From: Bin5 sp965204705
Lineage (GTDB): Bacteria; Chloroflexota; Anaerolineae; Caldilineales; Caldilineaceae
Assembly: GCA_965204705.1 (NCBI GenBank)
Contig: OZ242006.1
Coordinates: 2,790,001-2,854,000 of the forward strand
Reading direction: 5' to 3'
DNA length: 64,000 nucleotides
Below the pieces are notes generated by a model. The model worked only from the letters and a program-made list of their open reading frames with translations. It ran no database searches and was not told where the DNA came from. Made by a program: the position numbers and the translations under genes. Positions 34,261 through 43,093 of the stretch are shown in pieces; positions within the stretch are counted from its first letter, which is position 1; the number at the start of each line of letters is the position of its first letter.

Positions 34261-35544
34261 TTAGTCCCTCTTGATCCAGTCCCCTTCGGCTGTCGCAGCA
34301 CCGTCCGGCAGTGGCGGCATCGAATCCGCAGGGTGCTCCTCCCTCAGCAGCGCTTCGACCTTCAGAGGCAGGCCAAATAGCCGGATGAAGCCATCCGCGT
34401 CGGCTTGGTTGTAGACGTCGTCTTCGTCAAAAGTGACGTAATCCTCACGGTACAAGCTGTGAGGCGATCTACGTCCGACCAGCATAGCGTTGCCTTTATA
34501 CAGCTTGAGGCGCACAGTACCACTTATCGCCTTCTCAGTCTCTTGCACAAACGCGTCCAGGGCCTTGCGCAAAGGCGTGAACCACTGTCCGTTATAGACC
34601 AAGTCTGCATAGCGCAGACCCACCTGCTGCTTCCAATGCAGGGTGTCCTTGTCCAGGCACAACTGCTCCAGTGCCGCGTGCGCCTTGTAAAGGATGGTAC
34701 CGCCAGGCGTTTCGTAGACGCCTCGACTCTTCATGCCTACCAACCGGTTTTCCACCAAGTCGACACGGCCGATGCCATGCACACATCCGATCTCGTTGAG
34801 TTGCTGTACCAGCTCGACTGGCCCCATTGCAACACCGTTCACGCGCTCCGGGAAGCCGCGGCGGAAATAGACCTCCACATACCCGGGCTCATCAGGCGCC
34901 TCCTCGGGCGAACGTGTCCACTCGAACATGTCTGCCGGCGGCTCTGTCCAGGGGTCTTCCAGTGGGCCGCCTTCGTTGCTCAAGTGCCAGAGATTGCGGT
35001 CCTGGCTATAGATGCGGTCGGCCGACGCCTTCACCGGGACGTTGTGTTCCTCGGCATAGTCCAGCGCGTCCGAACGTCCGCGAATGTCCCACTCTCGCCA
35101 CGGAGCGATGATCTTCAACTTCGGGTTCAAGGCCATCACCGTCAGTTCGAAGCGCACCTGATCATTGCCCTTTCCGGTTGCACCGTGCGACACTGCGTCT
35201 GCCCCTTCCTGTTGCGCGATCTCCACCAGGCGTTTGGCGATTAAGGGACGTGCAAATGAGGTGCCCAGCAGATAGTCCCGCTCATAAATCGCGCCTGCCT
35301 GCATCGTCGGGAAGACGTAATCGGTCAGAAACTCAGCCCGCAGATCCTCCACATAGCATCGTGTGGCTCCGGAAGCGATCGCCTTCTCTTCCAGCCCTTC
35401 CAACTCCTCCTCCTGCCCCAGGTTGGCGCAGAAACAGACCACCTCGCAACTGTAATTATTCCTCAGCCACGGAACGATCACGCTCGTATCCAGGCCGCCT
35501 GAATAGGCGAGCACTGCCTTAGTCACAGATCCTTTGACAGCCAT
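34261..35544 (-). CDS. argG: argininosuccinate synthase
   Basis: This 427-aa enzyme joins citrulline and aspartate using ATP, the step before argininosuccinate lyase in arginine synthesis. The N-terminal P-loop is VLAYSGGLDTSV. Other blocks are SHGATGKGNDQVRFELT, YAEEHNVPV and DRNLWHLSNEGG. The ATG at 35544 is preceded by AAGGAG, so the 17 extra codons upstream are not used. It heads an argG-argJ operon. Its 350-nt leader contains an Arg-rich reading frame and an intrinsic terminator, suggesting control by arginine supply. Confidence 0.96.
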   Translation of the reverse strand: MAVKGSVTKAVLAYSGGLDTSVIVPWLRNNYSCEVVCFCANLGQEEELEGLEEKAIASGATRCYVEDLRAEFLTDYVFPTMQAGAIYERDYLLGTSFARPLIAKRLVEIAQQEGADAVSHGATGKGNDQVRFELTVMALNPKLKIIAPWREWDIRGRSDALDYAEEHNVPVKASADRIYSQDRNLWHLSNEGGPLEDPWTEPPADMFEWTRSPEEAPDEPGYVEVYFRRGFPERVNGVAMGPVELVQQLNEIGCVHGIGRVDLVENRLVGMKSRGVYETPGGTILYKAHAALEQLCLDKDTLHWKQQVGLRYADLVYNGQWFTPLRKALDAFVQETEKAISGTVRLKLYKGNAMLVGRRSPHSLYREDYVTFDEDDVYNQADADGFIRLFGLPLKVEALLREEHPADSMPPLPDGAATAEGDWIKRD

Positions 35545-35658
35545 ATACGCTCCTTTACCTTCTTTGTGGCTACTTCTGGGGCTTCGCCGTCCCAATCAAA
35601 CAGGTTAGACAATAACACTCCGGTAGGCGTTCGTCCTTTACACTCTATCGCCTCCTGC

Positions 35659-35696
35659 AAAAACAAAAAACGCCACTTCGGGCCTTCCGAAGCGGC
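35659..35696 (-). terminator. intrinsic terminator in the argG leader (candidate attenuator)
   Basis: On the minus strand, GCCGCTTCGG and CCGAAGTGGC form a 10-bp stem with one G-T pair and a 5-nt loop, followed by GTTTTTTGTTTTTG. It lies about 115 bp before the argG start, downstream of the leader reading frame. A terminator in a leader, rather than after a gene, implies conditional read-through. Its 5' arm contains CCGCTTC, which is also complementary to a GAAGCGG inside the leader reading frame (35771-35777). Confidence 0.75.
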
Positions 35697-35754
35697 TTAC
35701 GGGAAACGAGCGAAGAGTGCAGCGTACTGCGGCAGCTTGCCTTCAAGAACGCTG

Positions 35755-35820
35755 CTACCGGACTTTACGCCCGCTTCCCGCGGGCCTCCTCCTCGCCAAT
35801 TCAGGACACATGAAATTCAT
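35755..35820 (-). CDS. putative Arg-rich leader peptide of argG
   Basis: This 21-codon frame begins MNFMCPELA, continues RRRPAG and ends SGRKVR before TAG. Five of its 13 last residues are Arg, including three AGG codons in a row (35793-35785). It lies between the promoter (35900-35927) and the terminator (35659-35696) of the argG leader, as expected for an amino-acid attenuation leader peptide. Its weak point is the ribosome site: GGAG lies about 20 bases before the ATG, which is too far. Translation is therefore unproven. No homologue is known to me. Confidence 0.45.
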   Translation of the reverse strand: MNFMCPELARRRPAGSGRKVR

Positions 35821-35899
35821 ACTCAAATCGAGTTTTCTGACTCCAGAAAGACTAACGTCCCAGCAAGGCTAACGTAACTGCTATGCGCATCACCTCATC

Positions 35900-35927
35900 A
35901 CTCTACAACCGAAAACCTGAATGTCAA
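35900..35927 (-). promoter_or_regulatory. promoter of argG-argJ
   Basis: On the minus strand TTGACA (35927-35922) and TAGAGT (35905-35900) are spaced 16 bp. The -35 box overlaps the stop codon of the upstream P450 gene. The predicted start near 35893 gives a leader of about 350 nt. Confidence 0.6.
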
Positions 35928-37243
35928 GAATCAACGATTGCCGTTTCCGGCTGTTCAGGCTGTTCACTTCCAACCGCCGCAATACGCCGCGGGCGCTCCA
36001 CGTCGATCACCAGATTCTCGACCCCCCGCAGCACGACCTGCTTTCTCTGCTGCGGCTCAGCCGCAAGTTGAAGCGATGAAAACCGCTCTAACAGGCTTGT
36101 AAGCGCGATTCGCCCTTCCAGCATCGCCAGCGAGGCACCCAGACAATAGTGTATTCCTCGCCCAAAAGAGATGTGGCTCTTTTCATTTCGGGCGATGTCA
36201 AGCCTGTCTGGATCAGTGAATGCCGCTGGGTCACGATTCGCGGCACCGACGACACCGACTACCTGCTGGCCGGCGCTCATCCGCTTGCCCCCCATCTCCA
36301 CGTCTTCCACAAGGGTACGACCGTCTAGTTGTACAGGACTGTCGTATCGGAGCAACTCATCGATAGCCGAGTCGATCAGCTCAGGCTGCTCTTTCAGTCG
36401 CCGCAATTCCTCGGGGTTCCGCAGCAGAGCCAAGGTGCCATTGCCAATCAAATTGCGGGTCGTTTCGTTTCCTGCTACCAGTAATAGTAGCAGGGTGGCC
36501 AGAAGCTCCCCGTGCGAGAGCCTGTCGCCTTCTTCCTCAGCGGCCAACAGGGCGCTCACAAGGTCGTCCTGCGGATCCTGTCGCCGCAGGGCAATGATTC
36601 CTTCGAAGTACTCGTATAGCTCCTGTTCCGACCGGCGGAACTGCTCCCTCTGTTCTCTACTTTGAATAGGCTCCAGCGAAACGACGATGTCATTCGACCA
36701 CTCTTTGAACTGGTCCAGGTCCCGGGCCGGTACTCCCAGCATTTCGGCAATGACGATGACCGGAAGGGGAAAGGCGAAACTGTCGATCACGTCGAACCGG
36801 TTCTCCCCGTCAACGCCGTCCAGCAGTTCCTCCACGATCTCCTCTATGCGCGATTCAAGTGCCGCCACCGAGCGGGGCGTAAATGCTTTGGAAACGAGCG
36901 CTCGCAGACGCGTGTGATCGGGCGGATCCAGATCAAGCATACTGCGGTCCTGCGTGTACTCTCGATCGCCTACTCCGGCTCCCCAATTCGAAAAGCGTTG
37001 ATGGTCCAGTAACATCGCCTGAACGTCGTCGTACCGTGTCAGAACCCAGCCGTCTACCAACCTCATCCGGTGGACCGGGTCCTTTTCTCGCAGCCTCTGA
37101 TAGGTAGGATAGGGATTGGCAAGTACATGCCTTGAGGTCAGGTCAAACTCGACGCCCGATTCGAGCCGTTCCCAAGTCAAAAGGCCGCGTTTGGCGACTG
37201 GCTTGAGCAATTCTAGTAGTGGTCTCGATATTGAACTCGCCAT
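35924..37243 (-). CDS. cytochrome P450
   Basis: This 439-aa soluble bacterial P450 carries the I-helix oxygen-binding motif LLVAGNETTRN, the K-helix ExxR in DELLRYDSPV, and the haem-ligand loop FGRGIHYCLGASLA with Cys367. It has no membrane anchor. It is a monooxygenase that needs separate ferredoxin partners, which are not nearby. The substrate is unknown; similar soluble P450s hydroxylate fatty acids, terpenes or polyketides. It follows a sugar-type permease by 71 bp on the same strand and may be the last gene of that transcript. Confidence 0.93.
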   Translation of the reverse strand: MASSISRPLLELLKPVAKRGLLTWERLESGVEFDLTSRHVLANPYPTYQRLREKDPVHRMRLVDGWVLTRYDDVQAMLLDHQRFSNWGAGVGDREYTQDRSMLDLDPPDHTRLRALVSKAFTPRSVAALESRIEEIVEELLDGVDGENRFDVIDSFAFPLPVIVIAEMLGVPARDLDQFKEWSNDIVVSLEPIQSREQREQFRRSEQELYEYFEGIIALRRQDPQDDLVSALLAAEEEGDRLSHGELLATLLLLLVAGNETTRNLIGNGTLALLRNPEELRRLKEQPELIDSAIDELLRYDSPVQLDGRTLVEDVEMGGKRMSAGQQVVGVVGAANRDPAAFTDPDRLDIARNEKSHISFGRGIHYCLGASLAMLEGRIALTSLLERFSSLQLAAEPQQRKQVVLRGVENLVIDVERPRRIAAVGSEQPEQPETAIVDS

Positions 37244-37314
37244 TTCTATCTTTCTGTCTCCTCAACCCAAGAGTCTGACTCTCGTCAGTCCCGTCAATCG
37301 CCGGCGCGGTTCCT

Positions 37315-38226
37315 CTATTTGAAAGCCCCCATCGTCATGCCCGATGCAATCTGTCTCTGGAAGAGGAAAAACAGGATCAAGACAGGAATTGTAGCTATTG
37401 CCATCGCCGCGTATTGCAGTCCCAGCACCGTCTCCACTGTCATCGGCGCCGGCTTGTATAACGCGATTGCCAAGGGCAGAGTCCGAACATCGGCCTTGTT
37501 CATCAGTATGAGCGAATAGAAGAGCTCACTCCAAATCCAGTTGATGTTGATTATGGCCATGCCAGCGATCGGTCCCCGGCTGATGGGCACAACAATGCGC
37601 AGAAATACGCCCAGTCGCCCGCAGCCGTCTATGCGCGCCGCTTCTTCCAACTCAACGGGCAAGTGCATAAAGTAGGCGCGCATCAGGATAATCGTGAACG
37701 GTGCACCCAGCGCAGCATAGACCAGTGTCAAACCAAAGAGGCTGTTTCGTAGTCCGAGACTGCCAACAAAAAAGTATAGTGGTATCGCCAGTGCGTGTGC
37801 CGGCACAGCCAGGCTGAGCAACAACGCCTGATGGAGGGTACCGTTGCCGGGAAAATGTCCCCGCGCCATGGCGTAACCGCACAGACAGGATATCGCCAGC
37901 ATTAGGACCAGTGTGGCTGCAAGCACAATCACACTATTGTAGAAATATCTTCCGAAAAACATCCCGGTGCGGTCACCGGTCCAAACGTCCACAAAGGGGG
38001 CAAGCGAGAAGCTTGTCGGAAGGCTGAAAGGTGTGTTCAGAATCTGGGTGTCCGTCTTGAAGGTGTTCATCAACAGGAAAAATATTGGGTACACCTGAAT
38101 AAGTGCTCCAACAACGAGCAGTCCATAGATTATAGGCCGCAAACTGCTCCCTGCCCACCATCCCGGAGTTTTGCCTCCCCTTGCGCTCGCCTCCGTCGGC
38201 CGTGAAGATAAACTGTCAACTGCCAT
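37315..38226 (-). CDS. sugar-type ABC transporter permease (MalG type)
   Basis: This 303-aa inner-membrane protein has a first segment PIIYGLLVVGALIQVYPIFF. The EAA loop is ELEEAARIDGCGRLGVFLRI and the C-terminus is FQRQIASGMTMGAFK, typical of MalG-like permeases. It pairs with the MalF-type permease encoded 94 bp upstream. As for the other sugar-type importer in the window, no ATPase gene is adjacent. Confidence 0.9.
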   Translation of the reverse strand: MAVDSLSSRPTEASARGGKTPGWWAGSSLRPIIYGLLVVGALIQVYPIFFLLMNTFKTDTQILNTPFSLPTSFSLAPFVDVWTGDRTGMFFGRYFYNSVIVLAATLVLMLAISCLCGYAMARGHFPGNGTLHQALLLSLAVPAHALAIPLYFFVGSLGLRNSLFGLTLVYAALGAPFTIILMRAYFMHLPVELEEAARIDGCGRLGVFLRIVVPISRGPIAGMAIININWIWSELFYSLILMNKADVRTLPLAIALYKPAPMTVETVLGLQYAAMAIATIPVLILFFLFQRQIASGMTMGAFK

Positions 38227-38320
38227 CTGATTCTACCCCTTAAGATCACCTGTCACTTACTTACCGTTCAGTCTACATTCGCCAGCTTTCAACGCCTGAC
38301 CCTCGGCTACCGTCTGCCGA

Positions 38321-39259
38321 TCAATACTCAACACTTTCAATTCGGACGCCCCGCACATATCCGTAGGCGACGGCGAAAACGACCACGAACATGACAACCG
38401 CTATTGCTGAACCGTAGCCGAAATTGCCTGAACGGAATGCTGTTTCGAACAGATAGTAGCCCAACACCTGTGTACTGAACGCCGGCCCACCTTTTGTCAT
38501 CACGAGCACAAGGTCGAAAACCTTCATTGCGCCGATGATCGACAGCATTGTGATCGAAGCGAGTACAGGTTTGATCAGCGGCACAATCAGGCCCCAGATT
38601 CGTTGCCACTCGCTTACTCCGTCCATGGTAGCGGCGTCGTGCATATCTTGAGGAATTCCCTCTATCGCTGCCAATAGTACGATCATCGGAAAACCGACCG
38701 ACTGCCAGATCGGTACAAGCATGACGCTTATCAGAGCCACGTTGCGGTCGCCTAACCAGTTCTGGGCCAGTGCGTCGAGCCCTATGCCTCGAAGTACGGC
38801 ATTGAAGAGACCATGATTGAACTCAAACATGTTGGCCCACAATGTTGCGACCACCACGCCTGACATCATAACCGGAATGAAAAATGCAATGCGATAGATC
38901 TTCCAGCCCTTCATGCGTCGACTTATCGCCACGCCCAGAAACAGACCGATCGACACTGTGAAGAAAGGAACTACGATCGCAAAGATAAAACTGTTGCCAA
39001 GCGCACGCCAGAAGACCTCGTCTCCGAACAGTTTGGCAAAGTTACGCAATCCGACGAAAGTCTGCGGCCCGAGCCCGCCCCACTTGAATAGAGACAACCG
39101 CAGCGTGTCAAAGAGAGGATATGCCATCAATGCGAGCAGCATAAGTGATGCCGGTGCGATAAACAGATACCAGGGAAGTGCATTCCTGGCGGCGCGAACA
39201 AAATGCCTTCGTCTCGGTGACCCGACCGCTGAGTCCTGCCCAGGATTCATAGTCGCCAA
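38321..39259 (-). CDS. sugar-type ABC transporter permease (MalF type)
   Basis: This 312-aa inner-membrane permease opens with ALPWYLFIAPASLMLLALMA as first segment. The EAA-like loop is DMHDAATMDGVSEWQRIWGL. It starts at TTG 39259, chosen because GGAGG lies seven bases upstream; the first ATG is three codons later. A hairpin lies between this gene and the binding-protein gene. Confidence 0.9.
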   Translation of the reverse strand: MATMNPGQDSAVGSPRRRHFVRAARNALPWYLFIAPASLMLLALMAYPLFDTLRLSLFKWGGLGPQTFVGLRNFAKLFGDEVFWRALGNSFIFAIVVPFFTVSIGLFLGVAISRRMKGWKIYRIAFFIPVMMSGVVVATLWANMFEFNHGLFNAVLRGIGLDALAQNWLGDRNVALISVMLVPIWQSVGFPMIVLLAAIEGIPQDMHDAATMDGVSEWQRIWGLIVPLIKPVLASITMLSIIGAMKVFDLVLVMTKGGPAFSTQVLGYYLFETAFRSGNFGYGSAIAVVMFVVVFAVAYGYVRGVRIESVEY

Positions 39260-39276
39260 CTCTACACCTCCATACG

Positions 39277-39306
39277 AAAACAGGGAGGTCCCCAGGAACC
39301 TCCCTG
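39277..39306 (-). terminator. intercistronic hairpin, possible partial terminator
   Basis: CAGGGAGGT (39281-39289) pairs perfectly with ACCTCCCTG (39298-39306). On the minus strand four T follow. Its place between binding-protein and permease genes suggests partial termination or message protection that lowers permease relative to binding protein. It is the second example of this layout in the window. Confidence 0.6.
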
Positions 39307-39357
39307 AACGAGATGCGCCATCATATCGATTGTAAGCGCTCCCTCGACTTTTCCCGC

Positions 39358-40719
39358 CTAGCTCTGCTCGGCGTGTATTTCCTCAGTCTTCTCCTGCATC
39401 CAGGCGCCCGCTTCTTCAGGTGTTAAACCGCCGGCCATCATCTGGTCGACCGACTTGACAGTCGCCTGTTGATAGGGCTGACTGCTGGATGCCTCAAACA
39501 GCGCAGGCGTGCCGTACTTATTGTTGTCTTCAAGGAATTGCAACTGCATCTCACTAAGTATTTCGCTGTAGACTTCGGAAGGAATATCGGCGCGGCCATG
39601 GGGAATGCCCGCAGTCTGAGCATAGAGTGAAGCCTGCGGCAGTCGGTATGCCCAGGCAACGAAATCCAGAGATGCCTCAATGTTGCTGCCGGAATTAGGT
39701 ACGATCAGACCATCGGGAACCCATGCCCCAACCTTTCCCGTTCTCTCCGGCCTGATCTCTGGGTAGTAAAAGTAACCAAGCTCGAACTCGACATCGCGCT
39801 CCAGCCCGGCAGAGCCGCCGTCCCATGAGCCCGTCTGCCACATAGCGGCCTTACCCGTCGTAAACAACGACCTGCCGGTCTGGTATTCGGTCAGTCCCGT
39901 TACGCCGTCGACAAACACGCCCTTGTCCACCATCGCCTGAATGTATTCATAGATGCGAATCGAGTCAGGATCGGTCCAGGTGTACTGGTCACAGGACGCC
40001 GGTACGTCGGCACGCCATTTGATCGGCATACAGTTGTACTGGTCTCTGCTCCAGGACCGCAACTGCATTCCGTCGCTGAAGTGGCTCTGGATACCCATGA
40101 CATAGTCGACGGTCAACGGCTGGTACCCGGCGTCGCGTAGTTCGGTCGACATCTCATAGAGATCATCCCAAGTCTCTGGCGGCGCGATGCTAACTTCCTC
40201 GAAGATCTCCTTGTTGTAGTAGGTGTAAGGCGTCCATACCACGGCGATTGTGGCGGAGTAGAAGTGGCCGTCAGGCTGGCGCTGAAAGTCTACGATGCCT
40301 TCCGGATAGGCGTCATACCAACCTTCTTGCTCGTACAAGTCATCCAAGGGGACCAGGATCTGGCTGGTCACCATGTCGTTGAAACGATTGGCCGGCACGC
40401 ACTGATACCATGAAACATCCGGTGTGTCTTCGCTGGAAAAGAGCAGGAATGCCTGCTGATATTGCTCCTCGGCAAGCACATCGATACTCACAGAGATATC
40501 GGAATTTTCTTCCATGTACAGGTCGGCGAGCGCTTGCAGGCCTTCGGTTACGATCCCTGCAATCGATCCGACTCGCAATTCAATCATCTCGACCGAGGGT
40601 GCAGCCGCGCCGTCTCCATCGGCCGCAGGGGCAACCGGGGCAGCACAGGCAGCCAGCAGCCCTCCCGCGGTGATAAAGCCGGTCCGCTGCAGGAAGTCTC
40701 TACGGTTAAGTTTAGACAT
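39358..40719 (-). CDS. carbohydrate-type ABC transporter substrate-binding lipoprotein
   Basis: This 453-aa family 1 solute-binding protein has twin-arginine motif NRRDFLQRTG and lipobox LLAAC (Cys25), so Tat export and lipidation are likely. Family blocks are LADLYMEENSDISVSIDVLA, GKAAMWQTGSWDGG and the C-terminal VDQMMAGGLTPEEAGAWMQE. AAGGAG is well placed before the ATG. It is the first gene of a minus-strand unit: binding protein, MalF-type permease, MalG-type permease, P450. The ligand is unknown. Confidence 0.92.
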   Translation of the reverse strand: MSKLNRRDFLQRTGFITAGGLLAACAAPVAPAADGDGAAAPSVEMIELRVGSIAGIVTEGLQALADLYMEENSDISVSIDVLAEEQYQQAFLLFSSEDTPDVSWYQCVPANRFNDMVTSQILVPLDDLYEQEGWYDAYPEGIVDFQRQPDGHFYSATIAVVWTPYTYYNKEIFEEVSIAPPETWDDLYEMSTELRDAGYQPLTVDYVMGIQSHFSDGMQLRSWSRDQYNCMPIKWRADVPASCDQYTWTDPDSIRIYEYIQAMVDKGVFVDGVTGLTEYQTGRSLFTTGKAAMWQTGSWDGGSAGLERDVEFELGYFYYPEIRPERTGKVGAWVPDGLIVPNSGSNIEASLDFVAWAYRLPQASLYAQTAGIPHGRADIPSEVYSEILSEMQLQFLEDNNKYGTPALFEASSSQPYQQATVKSVDQMMAGGLTPEEAGAWMQEKTEEIHAEQS

Positions 40720-41195
40720 TTCTCTTGCTCCTTACGGTGTGAAGAACAGTGCCAATCAATCAGTGTGGACACCTGTCAATGTTTCAATTTCAGCGTGATG
40801 GCAATACATGTACTGCTGTCGGAAAAGTCTTGGGGAAGCGCGTTTCTGAGGGAGTGTACCACGCGCAGTTTACGAGCGTCAACCAATCTGAATTGTCCCT
40901 GAAACGGAGACCGACCCTAAGTGGGTCCGCTTGAATGCCACCTAGCGATGGTAAGGAATAGGACCGAGTAAAGAGAATCGGCGCAGTATATCGCTTCACT
41001 GGGAATTCTCTCGCCCCAAATGCCGTTAGACCGCCTAGAATCATCCATTATTCTCCCTCCCAATGAACAGGAAAGGACGCGCTTTAGCTTACTCTGCTTC
41101 TGTTGTATGATTTCGGCATAAAGCAAGTTGGCTGCACGAGCAAAACGTAGACTCTAACAGGATTCGACTGCAACATCGAAAGGACATTCGATCCG
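40720..41195. other. divergent intergenic region
   Basis: About 475 bp between the minus-strand importer and the plus-strand PhyH gene. It holds the promoter at 41083-41111 and no recognised gene. A promoter for the minus-strand unit is expected here, but I see no convincing pair of boxes. Confidence 0.5.
41083..41111 (+). promoter_or_regulatory. putative promoter of PhyH gene
   Basis: TTTAGC (41083-41088) and TATGAT (41106-41111) are spaced 17 bp. The -10 box is good and the -35 box poor. They lie 85 bp before the ATG at 41196. Confidence 0.4.
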
Positions 41196-42089
41196 ATGTC
41201 ACCAAACCAGCAGTACGCCGACAATACGCCTTACGTCTTTGCACACAGTCTTGGTCAGCAACTGGACTTGAGCGCACAAGAGTTCCCTTCCGCCAATTCC
41301 GACGGCCTGCCTGTTATTGACCTGACTCCGGAACAGAAGTATTCCTTCGACAAGCACGGCTGGCTTCTCATCCCTGGCGTCTTGTCTCAGGACGAAGCAG
41401 AGGAGATGCGCGACTACGGCCTCCGTCTCCAGCATGATCCGGAATCGATTTCTTCGCACGAACGCTCGCCCCTGGGAGGGCCGTTGCAGAAGCTTACCGA
41501 CCACCCCGTTGTAGTCGGTTTCATGAATGAGTTTGTCGCCTTTCCGCCTCTCTCTCGCCAAAACTGCTACGGATTCCGTATGGAGTCCTGTAGCCTGTTC
41601 TACCGCGAGGCCGGAGACGGTCAGTTCGGCCCACACAACGGCAGCGGCTACTACCGCTTTCCTGGTGACACACATTTCTATCATAGTGTTCCTGGCAAGT
41701 CTCACGCGGGCCTCACGCGCGTGGTCTGGGAGCTGAATGAGGTACGCAAAGGCGACGGGACACTTCTTGTTACCGGTAGCCACAAGGCCGCCTATCCTGC
41801 TCCTGACTCTATCCACGATCCGCACTCGCCGCTTTGGGATGAATACACATGCCCCGCGGGTTCGGTCCTCTTCTTTACAGAATCGCTAACCCACAGCGCT
41901 CGTCCATGGACTAATCGTGACTATCCACGCGTCGCCATCTTCAGTTGCTACAATACTGTCGACAGCAAGTGGCACGATTGGGACCCTGATCCCGAGCTAG
42001 TCGCTTCAATGCCGCCTCTGCGACGAACTCTTTTCCGGCCAGTCCGCGCCGCCAACAATCTCAGCGACGGGTCGCACTACGGGGTATAG
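41196..42089 (+). CDS. PhyH-family protein with HxG in place of HxD
   Basis: This 297-aa protein has the PhyH fold pattern: KHGWLLIPGVLSQDEAEEMR, then RVVWELNEVRKGDGTLLVTG and GSHKAAYP, then LTHSARPW (distal His233) and PRVAIFSCYN (Arg245). Where the first metal ligands HxD are expected it has FGPHNGSGYY, that is His147-x-Gly149. In Fe(II)/2-oxoglutarate halogenases the Asp is replaced by Ala or Gly so that halide can bind iron, so a halogenase or an altered dioxygenase is possible. Related PhyH proteins with HGG also exist without known activity. A bicupin gene follows by 157 bp. Confidence 0.82.
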   Translation: MSPNQQYADNTPYVFAHSLGQQLDLSAQEFPSANSDGLPVIDLTPEQKYSFDKHGWLLIPGVLSQDEAEEMRDYGLRLQHDPESISSHERSPLGGPLQKLTDHPVVVGFMNEFVAFPPLSRQNCYGFRMESCSLFYREAGDGQFGPHNGSGYYRFPGDTHFYHSVPGKSHAGLTRVVWELNEVRKGDGTLLVTGSHKAAYPAPDSIHDPHSPLWDEYTCPAGSVLFFTESLTHSARPWTNRDYPRVAIFSCYNTVDSKWHDWDPDPELVASMPPLRRTLFRPVRAANNLSDGSHYGV

Positions 42090-42246
42090 CCTTTGGACGA
42101 ATTGTCCCTGCCATATAGGCAGTAGAATCCAAGGTCTAACTTGAAGTCCTGTAGGAGCTGAACCCTTTCAAGGCCCAAGCAGTTTCAGATTCCATTTATC
42201 GTAGCGGCAGGCCGCGACTTAGCCGCTTACAGCAGGAGACGGACGC

Positions 42247-42978
42247 ATGGCAACCCTACTTTCCGCCAAGAGCGCCAGTGCATTTGATATGGGGAAGGGC
42301 GATTCACGGAACCTGGTCGGGCCTTCAACAGGGGCGCGGGACATCACGCTGAACTATTCGATCTTTCAAGCTGGTGAGGAATTTCCCCAGCACTTTCACG
42401 AAGATTCCGCAGATATCTTCATTGTTCTCGAGGGTGACGTCTCTGTGCGGCAAGGGGACGAATACACTCCAATCACTGCAGGCGAGTTCGCATACGTTCC
42501 ATCACCGGAAGTACACGGGACGGTCAACACCAGCGGTGCAGAGGCGACTCTTATTAGCTTCCAAGCACCCCCCGATCAAGCCCTCTATCGTGGGGAACGG
42601 GACCCGTCCCAAACAGGGACGACTCCCAGGCCGCCGGAAAACCATCAAACCACTGTGAGAATCGACCAGCTGGCAACAGGAGAATGCAGGGATCAGGGCA
42701 GAACGCAAGGATGGGTACCTGCCTCTCCCAAAACTGGCACACCTGAGATGAGGCTAGATTACTTTGAATTGGGTCAAGGAGGAGAAGTCGAAGCGCCGGC
42801 TTCACCCGACAAAGAATCCGTCTGGTTTGTCTGGAGCGGCGCAGTCACCATCGATGCGGGGGGCGACACCATTCAAGCAGGTCGTCACGATGGCGCTTTT
42901 GTCCCCTGCGGAGAGGCCCAGACCGTTCGCAATGACCAAGACGAACCTGCTAGACTCATACGCTGTCAGGCCTTGTGA
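42247..42978 (+). CDS. bicupin protein
   Basis: This 243-aa protein carries two cupin domains. The first (about 30-110) has a metal-type motif, EEFPQHFHEDSADIFIVLEG then PSPEVHG, with His and Glu ligands in place. The second (about 160-243) has EVEAPASPDKESVWFVWSG and lacks the His pair, so it may be structural. CAGGAG lies nine bases before the ATG and a terminator follows at 43019. The enzymatic role is unknown; bicupins include isomerases, dioxygenases and binding proteins. Confidence 0.8.
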   Translation: MATLLSAKSASAFDMGKGDSRNLVGPSTGARDITLNYSIFQAGEEFPQHFHEDSADIFIVLEGDVSVRQGDEYTPITAGEFAYVPSPEVHGTVNTSGAEATLISFQAPPDQALYRGERDPSQTGTTPRPPENHQTTVRIDQLATGECRDQGRTQGWVPASPKTGTPEMRLDYFELGQGGEVEAPASPDKESVWFVWSGAVTIDAGGDTIQAGRHDGAFVPCGEAQTVRNDQDEPARLIRCQAL

Positions 42979-43018
42979 TACTTACCATACTAGTCAGCAT
43001 AACTGGCCCAGAAACGTG

Positions 43019-43060
43019 AAGCCCGGAGCCCCTCCTAGAGGGCCTGCCGGGCTCTTTCCT
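43019..43060 (+). terminator. intrinsic terminator after bicupin gene
   Basis: GCCCGG (43021-43026) pairs with CCGGGC (43047-43052), with an inner GCCC/GGGC extension, followed by a T-rich tail. It separates this transcript from the convergent oxidoreductase gene. Confidence 0.65.
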
Positions 43061-43093
43061 TCCGTCCGAACTAGAACTCACTTGAAAGTTCGC

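Noticed and set aside
35540..35893. T-box riboswitch in the argG leader
   Set aside because: The leader has a terminator, but the conserved T-box sequence (AGGGTGG-ACCGCG type) is absent.
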